A stretch of DNA of 48,036 bases from Bacteroidota bacterium (GCA_016709725.1 JADJMG010000016.1:1-48036), one strand, 5' to 3'. Positions 1-11,212 are shown, counted from the stretch's first letter. Made by a program: numbers and translations. The notes: generated by a model from the letters alone, not told the origin.

Positions 1-2050
1 GTGTTCCCAACACATTAGTAAAGTGCAGCGTGCGGGCCAATGCACAGTGCTGTCATTTATGGTGATTGGGCCTGCACGTCATCATTATGGGCTTACGACC
101 GCTCAAATATTGCATTAGAAGATATTTGATGGTGAAATTTCATCCAGCAAATGAATGATCAAACGAAATGCTTTTTTTGCATCGGTGATGCTGATTTTAC
201 TTTCTCATGATTGCAAAAATCCAGTGTCGTCCACTTGTTCAGAATTGCTTTTCGCGCAGTGAAGGGGAGACGACTTAACAATTTTGATACTGTTTCTGCT
301 ATTTCCTTTTTACTTTACGATGAAAGGCAAAGTTCTCCTTCGCTGTACCGAAAATTGTTCTTACAACCCCGCTGGCATCTTCATCACGAACGATGGTCCA
401 GTCATCAATAAGCAGGGAAAGAAGTTTTTGAAGAACGATTTTTTGCTTATCCAGAAGTGATTGAATCCATCCATGTCCACCGTTACTTTATGGATTTCGT
501 AGCAAATCGGTTAAATCTAGCAGGAAATCTGAATCAATTAGAGTGACAATTCAAACAAAACTACCCACTAAATTAGGGGTCTAGCCTAAATAAGCTGATT
601 CGTAAAACATAATTATGGAGTTCCATCAGATTTGAATGGTCATTAATATAATAGCCACCAGTAACTGGATGATTTGAAATATACACCATTATGTTAACTC
701 TTCTTTCTCCAAATTATTAAATACTTGACTTTCATCCCTAGCTGTATTGATACTCATAAATCCAATATTCAACCTTTGATAAAATGCATCAGATTAAAAT
801 CATCATACAAAGGATCAATTCAGTCTGGAGTCCCTGTGAGGCAAGCTGTTGAAATATTCACATCGTTAGTAAAAATTCAATCTACAATTTTCATAAATCG
901 TTTTATTCCTTAAACCTGTGTATTAAAAAAAAGTTTATTGGGTCATTTTGCACAAACAGCCAGAACAAAATTCACTTGCTTTAAGTTCTGGGAAAACAAA
1001 GCGCAAACTGACTTGCTACAAGAGGCAATTGGGAAACATAAAGGCCTCAAATTCTAAGCATGAGCATCCATATCTTATTAGTTTCTTCTTAGTTTCAATG
1101 AACATAACCTGTAATTCCAGCATTAGATGGCAATCGATCATCTGCAAGGTTTAGTAAAAGAAATGTTATTTGATAAGATCTTAAATAACTCTTGCCTAGG
1201 AATGTCTGCCTTCAGTGTAAAACCATATTTGGCTTTTTTGGACATCCCTTCAATAAAACGAATTGTCAAAGTAAACACATCGGTATTTATAATTCAATTC
1301 TTAACTCCGCACAGTTACGCATAAACGCCCGTAGCCCATGCCTGTATCCACGTGTTTAGCGGGAAGCGGGTTCGAGTGGATCCATCCGACTTGCGGTTAA
1401 ATCCCATGAACATTGTTATTCCAAATCTCGATCACTTGCGGACGACCTTCACCAGACGAGTTGTTTTCCAGATCCATCGCTTTCTTTCCTCTGCCATCAC
1501 CGCGCAACTATTACGATAATTTTCAGGATACAGGTCCGCAGGGTCCGTCTCGCCCATCTCCTGGTGAAATTATCCTTTTATTTCAAGATGACCTTCGAAT
1601 CCACTCTTCCAAAATCATATGTTTGGTCAAGTCAGTTTTTCTTTTCATCGCCTCAAAAACAGTGACGAGACGATCCTTAGGCAATAGATATTAATCTCCT
1701 TAAGACAATTCTAAGTCATTCGATGGCTTCTTTTCTTAAATAATCACCAAACGACCAATTGCCCAATATCTTATAAACATGGTATGGTGGTATATCCACC
1801 TCTTACTTCTTCGAGGTTGTTATGCTTCCACTCACCCGTATAATTAGAGTATCTTCGCAATTCGAGTGGCTTTTGACAGCCTCCGAGGAAAAAAATATCA
1901 TCCTAAACTGGTTCATCCCTTTGTATTGGTAAATGACATGAGGGTGGGACCGTTCTTCTTCAATACTATGGCAGAAGCGACGATGCTATGTCCTTTGACA
2001 CGAAGAAATCGAGAGAAATGCTTTGACGAATTTGTGAAGATGTCAGTCAT
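1..2050 (-). CDS. alaS: Alanyl-tRNA synthetase, 5' part, many frameshifts, cut by left edge
   Basis: Charges tRNA-Ala with alanine and edits mischarged tRNA in the cytoplasm. No single long frame exists; joining minus-strand frames gives the family order: N-terminal KGHSIVASA and PTLMFTN-like text (near 2000-1930), YHHTMFEMLGNWSFGDYF-like text (near 1790-1745), DGPCGPVS (near 1545), then PQVIEIWNN and LPAKHVDTGMGYGRL (near 1430-1330), VDMDGFNHF (near 480) and an editing-domain region with a broken NHS-THL-like motif near the window edge. The start is the ATG at 2050, giving MTDIFTNSS, which fits the usual N-terminus. The C-terminal third lies outside the window. It diverges from the M23 peptidase gene with about 60 bp between starts, a neighbourhood common in Bacteroidota. 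Shifts every 50-100 bases in an essential gene point to sequence error. The stretch near 560-920 does not read as AlaRS and makes the gene about 240 bases too long there. Confidence 0.9.
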
Positions 2051-2111
2051 ACTAAGCGGGCTGACTAAGAATTCTATTATTTTGTGGAAGACCCACAAAG
2101 CAATAAATCCC

Positions 2112-3085
2112 ATGCCAAGGGACGAAGTATTATTTCAACACCGATTCCTTGAAGTTCGAGCGAGTCGAGTGAGTCTGCAAAAGTTTTCAGGGTATTGGCA
2201 TGGCTTTCAACGCTGCCGTTTTAGTCGACTGTATGATTGCTGGCTTATTCATTCTCGACCCACCCAAGGAGAAACAACGTCGAAGGGGAATTGAGCGGGA
2301 CGAGCCATTGCAAATGAATTATTGCAGCAACGAATGGACTCTAGCATCTGCGGTCGAGGATCTGACAAAAACGCGATGACCAGGCGTGATCGCGTTTGCG
2401 TTCTCGGAAGGAACCCATTCCGAGTGAAGTAAGAGGAAGCGGGATCTAGTGAGGTAAATCACTATAAGGAATTAGAAAAACTTCAACAATGCAGAATTGA
2501 TGGGTGAATATTTCCCGAACGAGAGGATAAATTATATTGCCAGCTTTGATATCTCAGAGTAAATCATACGACGAAGGTTTTGAGTTAGTAAAAGAAAAAG
2601 GAACTCTTAGCATCCATTCCGGCAATATCCAACCGGTATGCAAAGTGGAATTGCAAGATTGGCTTGGATTTGTAGTCGCATTCATCCCAGTCTGTTCAAA
2701 CGGTACTATGATGCATACAGCATTGATTTTGGCGCCCATCGGCACAAATTTATGACGCAACAGGAAATGGAACCATTTCGAATGTGAATATGAACTGTCG
2801 TGGTTATGGGAAACAACGTGACCATCAACCTATGGTAAATAGTATTCAACTCCGGACGGTCACATGAGAGGTGGTAGCGTCTCCGGACAAAAAGCGAAAG
2901 CGCGGCGATAGTCATTGACCCGTTGGAAACACAGCTTCTTTCCACCGGTCCGCACGTACATTACGAAGCAATTAAGAACGGACAGAAAATTAACCCTAAC
3001 AACAACTTACTTTGACGATCTCACCGCGGAAGAATACGACAGCGCGAGAGTTAGCTACAATCCAACCAGTCTTCGATCAATTGGT
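2112..3085 (+). CDS. M23 family metallopeptidase (LytM-like), frameshifted
   Basis: Likely a membrane-anchored cell-wall endopeptidase acting on peptidoglycan cross-links. Reconstructed text starts with a short basic segment, a hydrophobic anchor (near 2200-2260), a coiled region with IPSEVREAG (near 2410), then the M23 core: MHTALI-APIGTN (MHTGIDF-type zinc motif, near 2710), ATGNGTISNVN (near 2755), a YGHM-type segment (near 2860) and GPHVHYEAIKNGQKINP (near 2947-2995), whose HVH supplies zinc ligands. It ends with FDDLTAEEYD near 3030. At least six frame changes are needed. It lies divergent from alaS and is followed by a MerR regulator, a conserved order in this phylum. The exact stop is uncertain because the tail is shifted. 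Confidence 0.88.
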
Positions 3086-3110
3086 AAAACATCTCCTGAA
3101 AACATCCGTC

Positions 3111-3450
3111 ATGCCACCCATCATCGATTTTTACAAAGAGCCCGAAAACTATATTATCCTATTAGAGAAGTAGCGCAAAATGTTTTCGGTAAACACATCG
3201 CTCATTCGTTTTGAGAGAAGGAATTTGAGGTAGGTAAAACCAAAGAGAAAACAAAAAAGGGAACCGACTTTGCACGCCTGAGGAGAGAATATCTGGTTAA
3301 TATTTAGCTTAGCGAAGGAACGGATTTGGGTTAGATGGCGCGAAGAAAATTATGTTGAAAACAAACAAGGGAAGTTGGAAAGAGAGTTAGAGATCAAACT
3401 ACGCTTATCATCACGAAGAGGCTTTTTAGGAGTTGAAATCGCAACTTTGA
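3111..3450 (+). CDS. MerR family transcriptional regulator, frameshifted
   Basis: A small DNA-binding protein with a MerR-type winged helix. Joined frames give YYPIREVAQ, MFSVNTSLIRF, then KPKRKQKG and a helical C-terminal part ending GFL-ELKSQL at the TGA at 3448-3450. This closely follows the short MerR-like regulator usually encoded after the M23 peptidase in Bacteroidota (YYSIGEVAEMF / NTSLIRFWEKEF type). I chose the ATG at 3111 because the recognition helix follows about 15 residues later. No ligand-binding domain is present, so the signal sensed is unknown. Three or more frame changes are required. Confidence 0.75.
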
Positions 3451-3590
3451 CATTTATTAGTTAGTTTGAGACTTTACTTATTTCAACACCAGAGGTAAAT
3501 AGAGGGCACTCGAGAACACTACGCACATTTAAAACATTAAGAACACTGGGTAAATCTTTTAGTGAACTCTAGTGAACTTTTTTTTCAGTG

Positions 3591-3904
3591 CCTGCCTGCT
3601 GCAGGCAGGTTGAAATGTTGAAAGGGAAATTTACTGCTGCAGTTCTTCGCCAACTTTCCGCAAAGGCGCAAAGTCGCAAAGGCTACGCTTCCCAAATTCT
3701 TCTCGCAAAGATTTCTATTGTTAAATCCAAACCTTATTTCCATTTTTTATTGCCCTCTCCCCGGAGAGGGGCGTCGCGAAGCCCCGCGTGAGGGGAGAGG
3801 TTTGAACTGTGAATTTTCGACTTTAGATCTGCTTTTTACTTTCGATAACAAACTTTTATCCGAAGGAAATTTCTCGCAATAGCGCAATCCCGATAACTAT
3901 CGGG
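3591..3904. repeat. Intergenic cluster of short palindromes
   Basis: The stretch 3460-3938 shows no convincing gene. It holds GCCTGCCTGCTGCAGGCAGG (3591 on, palindromic), repeats of CGCAAAGGCGCAAAGTCGCAAAGGC type near 3660-3690, CCCTCTCCCCGGAGAGGGG (from 3751) followed by a second CCCC/GGGG hairpin up to 3799, and CCCGATAACTATCGGG (3889-3904), a perfect inverted repeat. Such elements are scattered between genes in many Bacteroidota genomes. They could form hairpins in RNA; no specific function is visible. Confidence 0.6.
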
Positions 3905-3938
3905 ACGCAAAGGCTGCGCCATATATTAACGTTTCTAT

Positions 3939-4292
3939 TCATGTGGACCATGTTAATTTTGAGGTTTGCACTTGTCCTAAAGAAAAAGATTTATGAACGA
4001 CGAAGCTCAGTGCGCCAATGTGAAATAGGGAAACTGGCGTGCTATCGTTGGAAACCAATCCAACGCTGACGACTGCAAGAAACGCATCATAATATAGCTC
4101 TAGCGCAACACAAAAACTGTGACGAGAACATATCGACATAATTGTTTGTAGGTGGCCAACCTCCGACTCTCTAAACACCAACATTTTTGTGATGGTGAAG
4201 TTGGTAAAGAGTCCGTTCATATAACTAAGCATCAACGACGCCGAAGGTGCATGACACCAGCTATTACAATCCGGAATCAAATTAAAATCCAA
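3939..4292 (-). other. Unidentified stretch, possibly coding
   Basis: A minus-strand frame of 117 codons is open here, but in this part of the window open frames are not reliable because true genes are broken. I could not match either strand to a family after trying frame joins. The plus strand also gives partial open text. It sits between the palindrome cluster and the end of hldD. Treat it as unassigned sequence that may hold a frameshifted gene. Confidence 0.2.
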
Positions 4293-4428
4293 TTTTTATA
4301 GAGATAATTATAAGCTAGAAAAATAAACACACAACATTGAAACCACGTCGCGAGACCTGGCTGAAACAAAATAACAGCAAAAATTTTAGGACTGTAATAA
4401 CTTCTTTTACTGATCTCTTGGTTCACAG

Positions 4429-5405
4429 TCAATAAGATGATGAGAAAGATAGTTTATACAATCCGTAATACCGTCTTCCAAAGAAGTAAAGGTCTGGAAT
4501 GGCCAGCCTCATTAACATCTGATATTCGCCTCAGGAAACATTGATCGATTTATCGCGGATGTCGGCAGGAATATCGATAGTGAATTCAATCTTTGGTCTC
4601 TTTATGTTCAACGCTTTGAAGGTGGAGTCCGCCAAATCACAAAATGAGCGAGCAGTTCCCGTTCCTAAATTAAAGATAGACGATTCCACTTTTCATCTTA
4701 CATCAAACACAACAAACGTCTACACCTACATCCTTCACGTACAATAACAAAATCGCGCAACCGCCAACCATCTTTATTTCAGGGCGGTGTGAGCGAAACA
4801 ATTACACTTCATCCGACTTATTTATTTGATTAAAGGCATGAAAAATTACGGATGCCATTCGAGCTTTATGAAATTCGTTGGAAGCGCTACACATTAAAAA
4901 TTCTCAATCCCGCCCAGAAAGGAGGATGTTTCTCTTGCTTCAACACCCATAAATCGAATTGTTGTTTGACCAAACCATACGGATTAAAGGGGTTGCAATT
5001 TCGGGAAGATGGAATGATCATCATCGTAACCAAATTCACCTTCGCTGGTAGGTAGCAGCAGAACTTGCATACACGAATGGGGATTGCTGCATCTGCACAA
5101 ATATTCCAAAGTGTTTGTGAATAATGCACATTTAATCGATCAAAAAATTTCCACATCGAACTCGGTGGTATCTGTTCTGCACCGATATGAAAACAAATTT
5201 CATACATCCTTACTATTTTTTTGAGCAACTATTCAGGAAATGCATCACGATGAATTTCCATGCTTGAACTTCTTTCCAACCAAATTTTTGTTTTTCTGGA
5301 TGACTGAAATCATCCACGATTACCACATCAGAAAATCCTTCCTGATTCAATCGACTCACCAAACAACTTCCAATAAATTGTCAAGGCGCCAGTTACTACT
5401 ATCAT
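4429..5405 (-). CDS. hldD: ADP-L-glycero-D-manno-heptose-6-epimerase, frameshifted
   Basis: An NAD(P)-dependent short-chain epimerase that makes the heptose precursor for lipopolysaccharide core, in the cytoplasm. Joined frames give an N-terminal MIVVTGA- Rossmann start (ATG at 5405) with VVIVDDFSHPEKQ (near 5300), then NPYGLVKQQFDLWVLKQEK (near 4990-4935, containing the YxxxK catalytic pair), WAGLRIFNV (near 4900), NLGTGTARSF (near 4670), ALNIKRPKIEF and DIPADIRDK (near 4610-4550), and a terminal LEDGITD segment (near 4480). Length of about 320 residues fits the family. The start is only 18 bases after the mqnD stop, so the two are probably co-transcribed. At least six frame changes. Confidence 0.88.
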
Positions 5406-5423
5406 CGTATACTATACTTTTCG

Positions 5424-6239
5424 TTAATGAAAATGGGTTCCACATTGGGGGAAATTTATTTGATGTCCATAACTCAACAAAAGATGAATTGCTTCCGCCC
5501 CTTCAGCACCCAAACTCTATTGAAATTGATTCACATAAAGATCAATATGCTTTGTTGAACTTCTTCGCGACAATTCCTGTGCATGTTTTTGAATATAATC
5601 CCTTGAATCCTGGAGATGTTCAATGCCCATTTTACACTATCGCCGATTCCCTTTGATGGATTCTTTTTAGCTCTTGAGGTAAATCTCTCCGTATCGCTAT
5701 GCAACCCAATGGAATAGGTTTTGAGAATTTATTTCCCAACATTCACCAAGATCGGCCACCTTCTCCAAACCCTTTAGAGCATAGGAATTGGATTTCATGA
5801 ATGATGAGTCCGAGGTCGAACTCTCCGCTGAGTACAATTATCTTTCAATTTCCGAAAAACAACTTCTGTTTTGTTCGTGAGTTGAGGAAAAAGATGCTCA
5901 ACAGTAAATTAGCTGTAGTATACTTTCCCGGTATCGCTACTTTTAGGGAATCCATGTTATGCAAATCGACTTTGTTCTTGAGATCAATAAAATGGTCGGC
6001 CACCCCAGCTCTAAAGCCGCCCAGCATTTAAAATTTGATATTTATCGGAAACCGAAGAATAAGCAGCAAAACTCAACTTTTAATTTCCAATTCAGCAGAC
6101 AAAGCCAAGTGCTGATTCAATTTCTCCACATCATACAAATTTTCTTCTACTCTATATGGAAATGGAAAAACGATGATGTAGCAATGCACCGAAGTAAAGT
6201 AATATTTGACAAGGCGAGAAGCCTAATTTAGGGATTCAT
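5424..6239 (-). CDS. mqnD: 1,4-dihydroxy-6-naphthoate synthase (futalosine pathway), frameshifted
   Basis: MqnD converts cyclic dehypoxanthine futalosine to 1,4-dihydroxy-6-naphthoate in the alternative menaquinone pathway. Joined minus-strand frames give an N-terminal LGFSPCP-like start, AAYSSVSDKYQILNAG (near 6060-6010), LKVAIPGKYTTANLLLSI (near 5950-5890), SGEFDLGLIIHE (near 5820), a GCIAIRRDLP-like segment (near 5690) and a C-terminal AIHLLLSYGHQINF ending HFH-stop at 5424-5426. This is the substrate-binding-protein fold of MqnA/MqnD. The ATG at 6239 sits just after a TACCTTTG promoter box. Its presence says the organism makes menaquinone by the futalosine route, and it matches the UbiD-type decarboxylase found at 7771-9674. 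Confidence 0.85.
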
Positions 6240-6244
6240 TTGTG

Positions 6245-6252
6245 CAAAGGTA
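6245..6252 (-). promoter_or_regulatory. TACCTTTG -7 box for mqnD-hldD
   Basis: Reading the minus strand, TACCTTTG matches the Bacteroidota -7 consensus TAnnTTTG and ends 5 bases before the mqnD ATG at 6239. The transcript would be nearly leaderless. It supports the chosen start and mqnD-hldD co-transcription. Confidence 0.6.
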
Positions 6253-6312
6253 GTCGAATGAGGAAAGAAACTTGAAAATTTTAACGTACTTTATACCATC
6301 AACAATTGGACA

Positions 6313-7460
6313 ATGAGTCAAAGAAAAATCCTGGAAGGTGTGGGTGAAAACTGCAACCGTACAGGTAGATTACTTTTCTTTATAAATATTTTGGTTGCGA
6401 TTATGCTGCTCATCACACAGGCATCTTCGTCCATCAATCTTGTAGTTTTTTGGCCTGTTGGCATCTTAGCAAACTTATATCCAATATTTCTACTCATCAA
6501 TATTTGCTTTTTGATTTATTGGGGATTACGACGCCATCGTCTAATTGTTTTATCAGGGCTATCATTTTAATTGCGGTGATAAATGTACCATGCTTTATCA
6601 ACCAGCCATTGCGAAATTTGATGTGAAGCCGCCCAAAATTCATTCAAAGTACTTTCTTACAATGTTCGACTCTCTTTTGATCTTTACAACTGACAGGTAA
6701 TTTGAAAACCAGAAAAAAATATTTGATTACTTTAGAAGGGGAACATCCTGAAATTTTTATGCATTCCAAGAATATTTTCATAGCGACGATGGAGACTTTA
6801 AAACAACCAAGCAATAAAAAAGACTTATTAAAGTTGGCCACATAGTTCCATTAAGTATTCCATTATTTACGAAAAGCGCATCATTGGGGCATTGCCACCT
6901 TTCAAAATATCCAATAATCAATGAAGGAACACCTTTTTACCCCAGGAAAATCGAACTTTGCCTATACTCCGACTTAGTCATCAACAATGACACAGTACGC
7001 GTGTTACAATGCACATTTGCAATCTAATCACTTCAAAAAAATGAATATGATTTCATTGAAAACACCGACAGTATAATAAACGACACGAAATAAAAACACA
7101 AAAAGTGTTTTAAGACGAATTCGTACTGCAGTAATCAAACGTAGAGATCATGGATATAATGGAGAGCGCATATTGAACAATGTCCCTTATCCTGTTTTAG
7201 TATGTGGAGATTTTAATGACACGCCTTACCTTCTCTATCCTTACCAAACCATAAAAAAGATTTAAAAGATTCATTTATTGAAAAAGGAGAAGGTTTTGGA
7301 AGTACTTATTTTAGTGATTGGTTAAGTTTAGGATTGATTACCTTTGCACAGTTCTGAATTTAAAACTTATTCTTTTCACACGAAAGAAGTAAAATTAAGC
7401 GATCATTATCCGATACAAACGGCTGAGCCGGCCGTAGGAATTGGCAAGTTGGTAAATTGG
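6313..7460 (+). CDS. Endonuclease/exonuclease/phosphatase family membrane protein, frameshifted
   Basis: Protein of the DNase I / EEP fold with an N-terminal membrane part. The first 85 codons are open and show two hydrophobic segments (LLFFINILVAIMLLITQ and IFLLINICFLIYW). Downstream frames joined give the EEP order: ILCFQE-like text (FYAFQEYF, near 6760), SKYPIINEGTPF (near 6905), YSDLVINNDTVRV (near 6970), VLVCGDFNDTP-like text (near 7195-7225) with the catalytic Asp/Asn, FRIDY (near 7325) and SDHYPI (near 7398-7415) with the general-base Asp and His. The substrate cannot be told from sequence; nucleases, lipid phosphatases and others share the fold. At least six frame changes; the stop near 7460 is approximate. 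Confidence 0.75.
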
Positions 7461-7545
7461 TAAGTTGGTAAATTGCGGATTGGTGATTGGTGTCGCGAGG
7501 TTTCGATGATGGCGGATTGGCGTCGCGAGCTTCGCCCAGAAGTCT
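7441..7545. repeat. Imperfect tandem TTGGTAAR repeats and two GTCGCGAG copies
   Basis: Units of TTGGTAAA / TTGGTAAG repeat about four times from 7441 to 7475, then TTGGTGATTGG and two GTCGCGAG copies near 7492 and 7523. The remainder up to 7770 is non-coding as far as I can see. Simple intergenic repeats of this style are common in Bacteroidota. The repeats may overlap the end of the preceding gene if its stop has been misread. Confidence 0.5.
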
Positions 7546-7770
7546 GTGCAACGCACTGTACTTCGGGGGTGAATTGGTATTGGCAAATTGGCAAACAGGG
7601 CAAATCTGTCTCTAAGGTTCGAAATTACGAACTGCTTCGCCTAGCAGTTTTAACGAAACACCGAAATTTATAATGCATTCGAGAACTCTCAAGTGCACCA
7701 AGTGACCTCTTGTGTCCTCTAGTGCTAAAAAGCAATCTCATTAGGATAAACACTAATTGAAGTTAGATAA

Positions 7771-9674
7771 TTACTCTGCTACTGCGCCGCCTTTGTAGAG
7801 TTGTTGGGAATATTTAAGAGAGGGCGATTTAATAAATTTCCAAGTCCTAATCTATCCCAAACAGCATCTACTCTTTCAATGGTTTTTTGATCAGAGACCA
7901 AGATGTTAGGCCAGTCGCGATGAAAATCGTCGAACTCCTTTTTAACTTGCGTGTACCATCAAATGCTACATGATTTACTTTGTTATCATTTTGAGATGGA
8001 AAATCAAATGATCACGACGCGGATCGAAGTTATTGGAGAATCGCCATACTGCATCTGCAATGTCTGAGATGTCCATCGTTTGCAGAAAAAATAAGAATCT
8101 TTACGGATGAAAACGCAACATCTGCAAAAGCTTTTGAGCTACTTCTTTACATGTCCTTTTTATTCTTTCGATGGAAACAAAAACGATGGGAACACCCAAT
8201 GGAAGTAAACGCATATTCACATCCTTTAACTCTGAAAATGTTGTACGCTTGCTGAAATAGCATCTACACTATTTTTTAAGCGCAGAAATATCGATACTAA
8301 CTTTCGGGGGGATTATTTGGCAACAATCCTTCCACATGCTTGGTTGCATCCACTCCCATCTTCCCACCAAAGCCATGGTCGTACAGGAGTGATCCAGCAC
8401 GTCGGTTGACCTTGTGAGTAAGAAATATCGCGCAAAGGATCTACGTTCTCCGAAATATATTTTGCAACTTCCCACTGGTCGTGAATATCTTCACATCACC
8501 ATCTACAATGACTAACATTTTGGTGAACATCATTTGTCCGGCACCCCACAGTGAGTTCATTACCTTTAATGCTTGACCCGGATAATCTTTTTGATTTTCA
8601 CTATCACCAAATTATGAAACACTCCTTCTACGGGTAATACCATATCCACAATCCGCACCATGGTCATCTTGATGGATGCTAAGAAAATTCTTTCCGTTGC
8701 CTTTCCAATCCATGCGTCTTCTTGAGGTGGAATACCCACAATCGTACACAAATAAACAGGATTCTTTTATGAGTAATGGCCGTAATATGAAACTTGGGAT
8801 ACATATCAGCCAAAGAATAATAGCCTGTATGATCACCAAAAGGTCCTTCAAGATGTAACTTCATTGGGATCGAGGTAACCTTCAATTACAAAATCCACAT
8901 CGGCAGGAACATGCATATCAATACTGATGCATTTCACTAATTCCACTTTTCTTCTTTCTGAAAGCCAGCCAGCATAAATTCATCCACACCATCAGGTAGT
9001 GGCGCAGTTGCAGAATACGTATAAGAGGATCACCGCCGATGGTAACGGCGACGGGCATACGCAAACCAAGTTTTTTGTCCATTAAATGTCGGGCAGAAAC
9101 TTTATGGATGATGCCAATGCACGGCCGTCATCTTGGGTTCAAAACTTGCATGCGATACAATCCAACATTCCGAATTTGGGTAAGCGATCGCGTTTGAATC
9201 ACGGGTAGAGTAACAAACGGACCGCCATCTTCCGGCCAACAAGTGAGCACCGGCAATCTGGTAATATCAGGATCCTTCATCACTACTTCTTGACACGCAC
9301 CACGTCCACTCATTACTTTTGGCATCCACGAAGCGATCTCTCCGGAGTTGGGGAAGCATCTTCAGCTTATCCATCATTGAATTTTTAGGACCGGTTAACA
9401 TCTTAAAAGACCTTCAATTTCTTTTTGCTTACATCATCTAGCTTATCCACACCGAGTGCCATGGCCACACGCTTTTTCCGTTCCTATGGAATTTATGAGC
9501 ACTGGAAAATCATAACCTGTATTCTCAAACAACAAGGTCTGGACCATATTCCTTAGAAATGCGATCTGTAATTTCTGTAATTTCCAACTTGGGATCCACA
9601 TACTCTTTGATGCGAACCAGCTCCACCTGCTTCTTTCGAGAACTTGAATAAAATGATTTAAATTTATAAGCCAT
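7771..9674 (-). CDS. UbiD family decarboxylase (menaquinone type), frameshifted
   Basis: Prenylated-FMN-dependent decarboxylase; in futalosine-pathway organisms a UbiD homologue removes the ring carboxylate in late menaquinone synthesis. Joined minus frames give FENTGYDFPVLINSIGTEK (near 9540-9475), SGRGACQEVVMKDPDITR and LPVLTCWPEDGGPFVTLPV (near 9310-9190), VTIGGDP-like text (near 9040), EGPFGDHTGYYSLADMYP (near 8840-8790), IVGIPPQEDAWIGKATER (near 8745-8690), MVLPVEGVFHNLVIVKIKK, DVLDHSC (near 8395) and a C-terminal NILVSDQKTIERVDAVWD-like segment (near 7900-7840). The ATG at 9674 gives MAYKF; the stop TAA at 7771-7773 gives about 634 residues, close to the usual ~610. Functional pairing with mqnD is inferred from the shared pathway. 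Confidence 0.9.
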
Positions 9675-9741
9675 AACAACGATCTATTAGTAACAAACAA
9701 TCCGCTAATCGAATTGTTTTAATTCTTATAAAGAAACATAT

Positions 9742-10527
9742 TCAAACGATTGAGAGATGTATCTCTTCCAGAGCGAGTAAGATCTGTTTATAAATGGTTT
9801 CTTCCGCAATGCGACCATCATCGTCGTAATGTTAAGCGGTACGAGAAATTATAAAATCATTTTGGTCGGAAAGAGATTCTTCAATCACACGACCTTGTTC
9901 ATCATACTCAAAAGAAGTAATTCTTACATTAGAACTTTTTAGCAATTTTGCGTACACTTCTGCCTTGAGCATCATACCTGTAAGCAACTGAGAAATCATT
10001 TTTACCAGCTTTCATTAAAACGAGAAACATACGTTTCTCGATCTTCTCGCCATAATCGATCTCGCCATACGCAGACAATTGATCGTTCTCATCAAAACTC
10101 TTCCTTGATCAAATTCGATTTCTCATCGTATGAAAAACGATAACATTTATTTCCTTCACGGGAGATGTAATTTTCGAACCATCAACTTCGATTGATCATC
10201 GTATTCCAAATCTTCTTCTGCTTCAAATTCACCATCGGCATCATAACGCATAATTTTCACAACTTGCGCATTCGTTCCGTAAACATACTCAGTCTTCCCT
10301 TCATCGTCGCCATAATATTTTACAATTAGAGTTGATTTCCATCTGCATTGCGGGAAGTCACAAACCCTTTCTGAGATTCCATCTTCAGGAATTTCGAGAA
10401 GATGATTCAAAAGTCGACCCTGCTCATCGTAAGTAAACGAATGCACTTCTTCGATTTCACCATCCATGTTATACTTTTCTCCAGGACTAATAAATTTTAT
10501 CGTTGTACTCCCCTCCTCTTGAGTCAA
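9742..10527 (-). CDS. YD-repeat-like hypothetical protein, frameshifted
   Basis: I do not recognise a named family. The text is acidic and repeats the Rhs/YD-like pattern YDEQGRLLN (near 10420), YGDDEGKTEYVYG, MRYDADGEF, LEYDD, then after shifts YGEIDYGEKIEKR, YRYDAQGRSVRKI (near 9960) and HYDDDGRIAEETI (near 9810). Each unit is about 20 residues and predicts short beta hairpins. No signal peptide is visible with the ATG at 10527, but the true N-terminus may lie further right because this area is error-rich. It follows YbaN-family and precedes ubiD on the same strand. Confidence 0.55.
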
Positions 10528-10572
10528 GACTTAGGAATTGCGTCTTGTCCGGTGACACTACGCAACAAAGAT

Positions 10573-11042
10573 TTAATGGGAGTTGAATATTTTCTTATCG
10601 CTTTCATTGCTTGATTTCTTTTCAGATTTTTTACTTGTTTTCAAAGGTAAAATTTGCGGATTAGCTTTTCTAGTTTTTACAGAAAGAATATATCCATCAA
10701 TAGCGAGCATGGAAAAAAGCACCACCCACTTCACGTATTCTACTTGAATCACATAAAAGATGCTTATGGTTAAACTAATAGTCACCATCGCAATGGCTAA
10801 GATTTTTGTATTCAACCGCATTCCCTTTCCTCTTTCCAATCCATGATTTGTGGACCAATTTGAGGGTGCGAAAAACAATATCCGCAACAGCTTGGAGAGC
10901 CTTTTTAGCAAAGCAAAAAAGATGCTAAAAAAAACACCAATCCAGGCATTAGCGGAAGAATTATACCAATGATTCCCACCACCACGAACATTACTCCGAA
11001 AGTGATCCAAATGGGTTTAGGAAGATGGAATTTAAATCGCAT
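10573..11042 (-). CDS. YbaN family (DUF454) membrane protein, one or two frameshifts
   Basis: Small inner-membrane protein of unknown role. From the ATG at 11042 the text reads MRFKFHLPKPIWITFG, then a hydrophobic segment VMFVVVGIIGIILPLMPGLV with the family's G-x-x-x-P-L-x-P-G pattern, then after a shift HPQIGPQIMDW-type text and MRLNTKILAIAMVTISLTI, a second and third hydrophobic stretch. YbaN proteins carry the same cytosolic H-x-x-x-GP-x-x-x-DW loop before a KAKI- helix. The C-terminal 25 residues are lysine/serine rich and extend beyond typical length (~125). A TACTTTTG box lies about 50 bases upstream. Confidence 0.65.
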
Positions 11043-11091
11043 AAACTACTGGTTGACAATCAAAATATTGTAAATAATTTTATATACAATG

Positions 11092-11099
11092 CAAAAGTA
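11092..11099 (-). promoter_or_regulatory. TACTTTTG -7 box upstream of ybaN-like gene
   Basis: On the minus strand TACTTTTG matches TAnnTTTG and lies about 50 bases before the YbaN-family ATG at 11042. It could drive the minus-strand run ybaN-like, YD-repeat protein and ubiD. Confidence 0.5.
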
Positions 11100-11212
11100 A
11101 ACATTGTGAATGTGAAATATAAGGTAGAATAAAAGACAAACTCATATCTCTAGAAATCAATCTTTATCATTGAGATTATTGATAAACTTAAAATTCCAAT
11201 CAATAATTCAAT

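Noticed and set aside
725..1694. Several plus-strand open frames of 60-95 codons
   Set aside because: They lie opposite alaS, whose joined minus-strand text is clearly AlaRS.
2537..2945. Competing short frames on both strands
   Set aside because: They are fragments or shadows of the M23 peptidase, which the joined text identifies.
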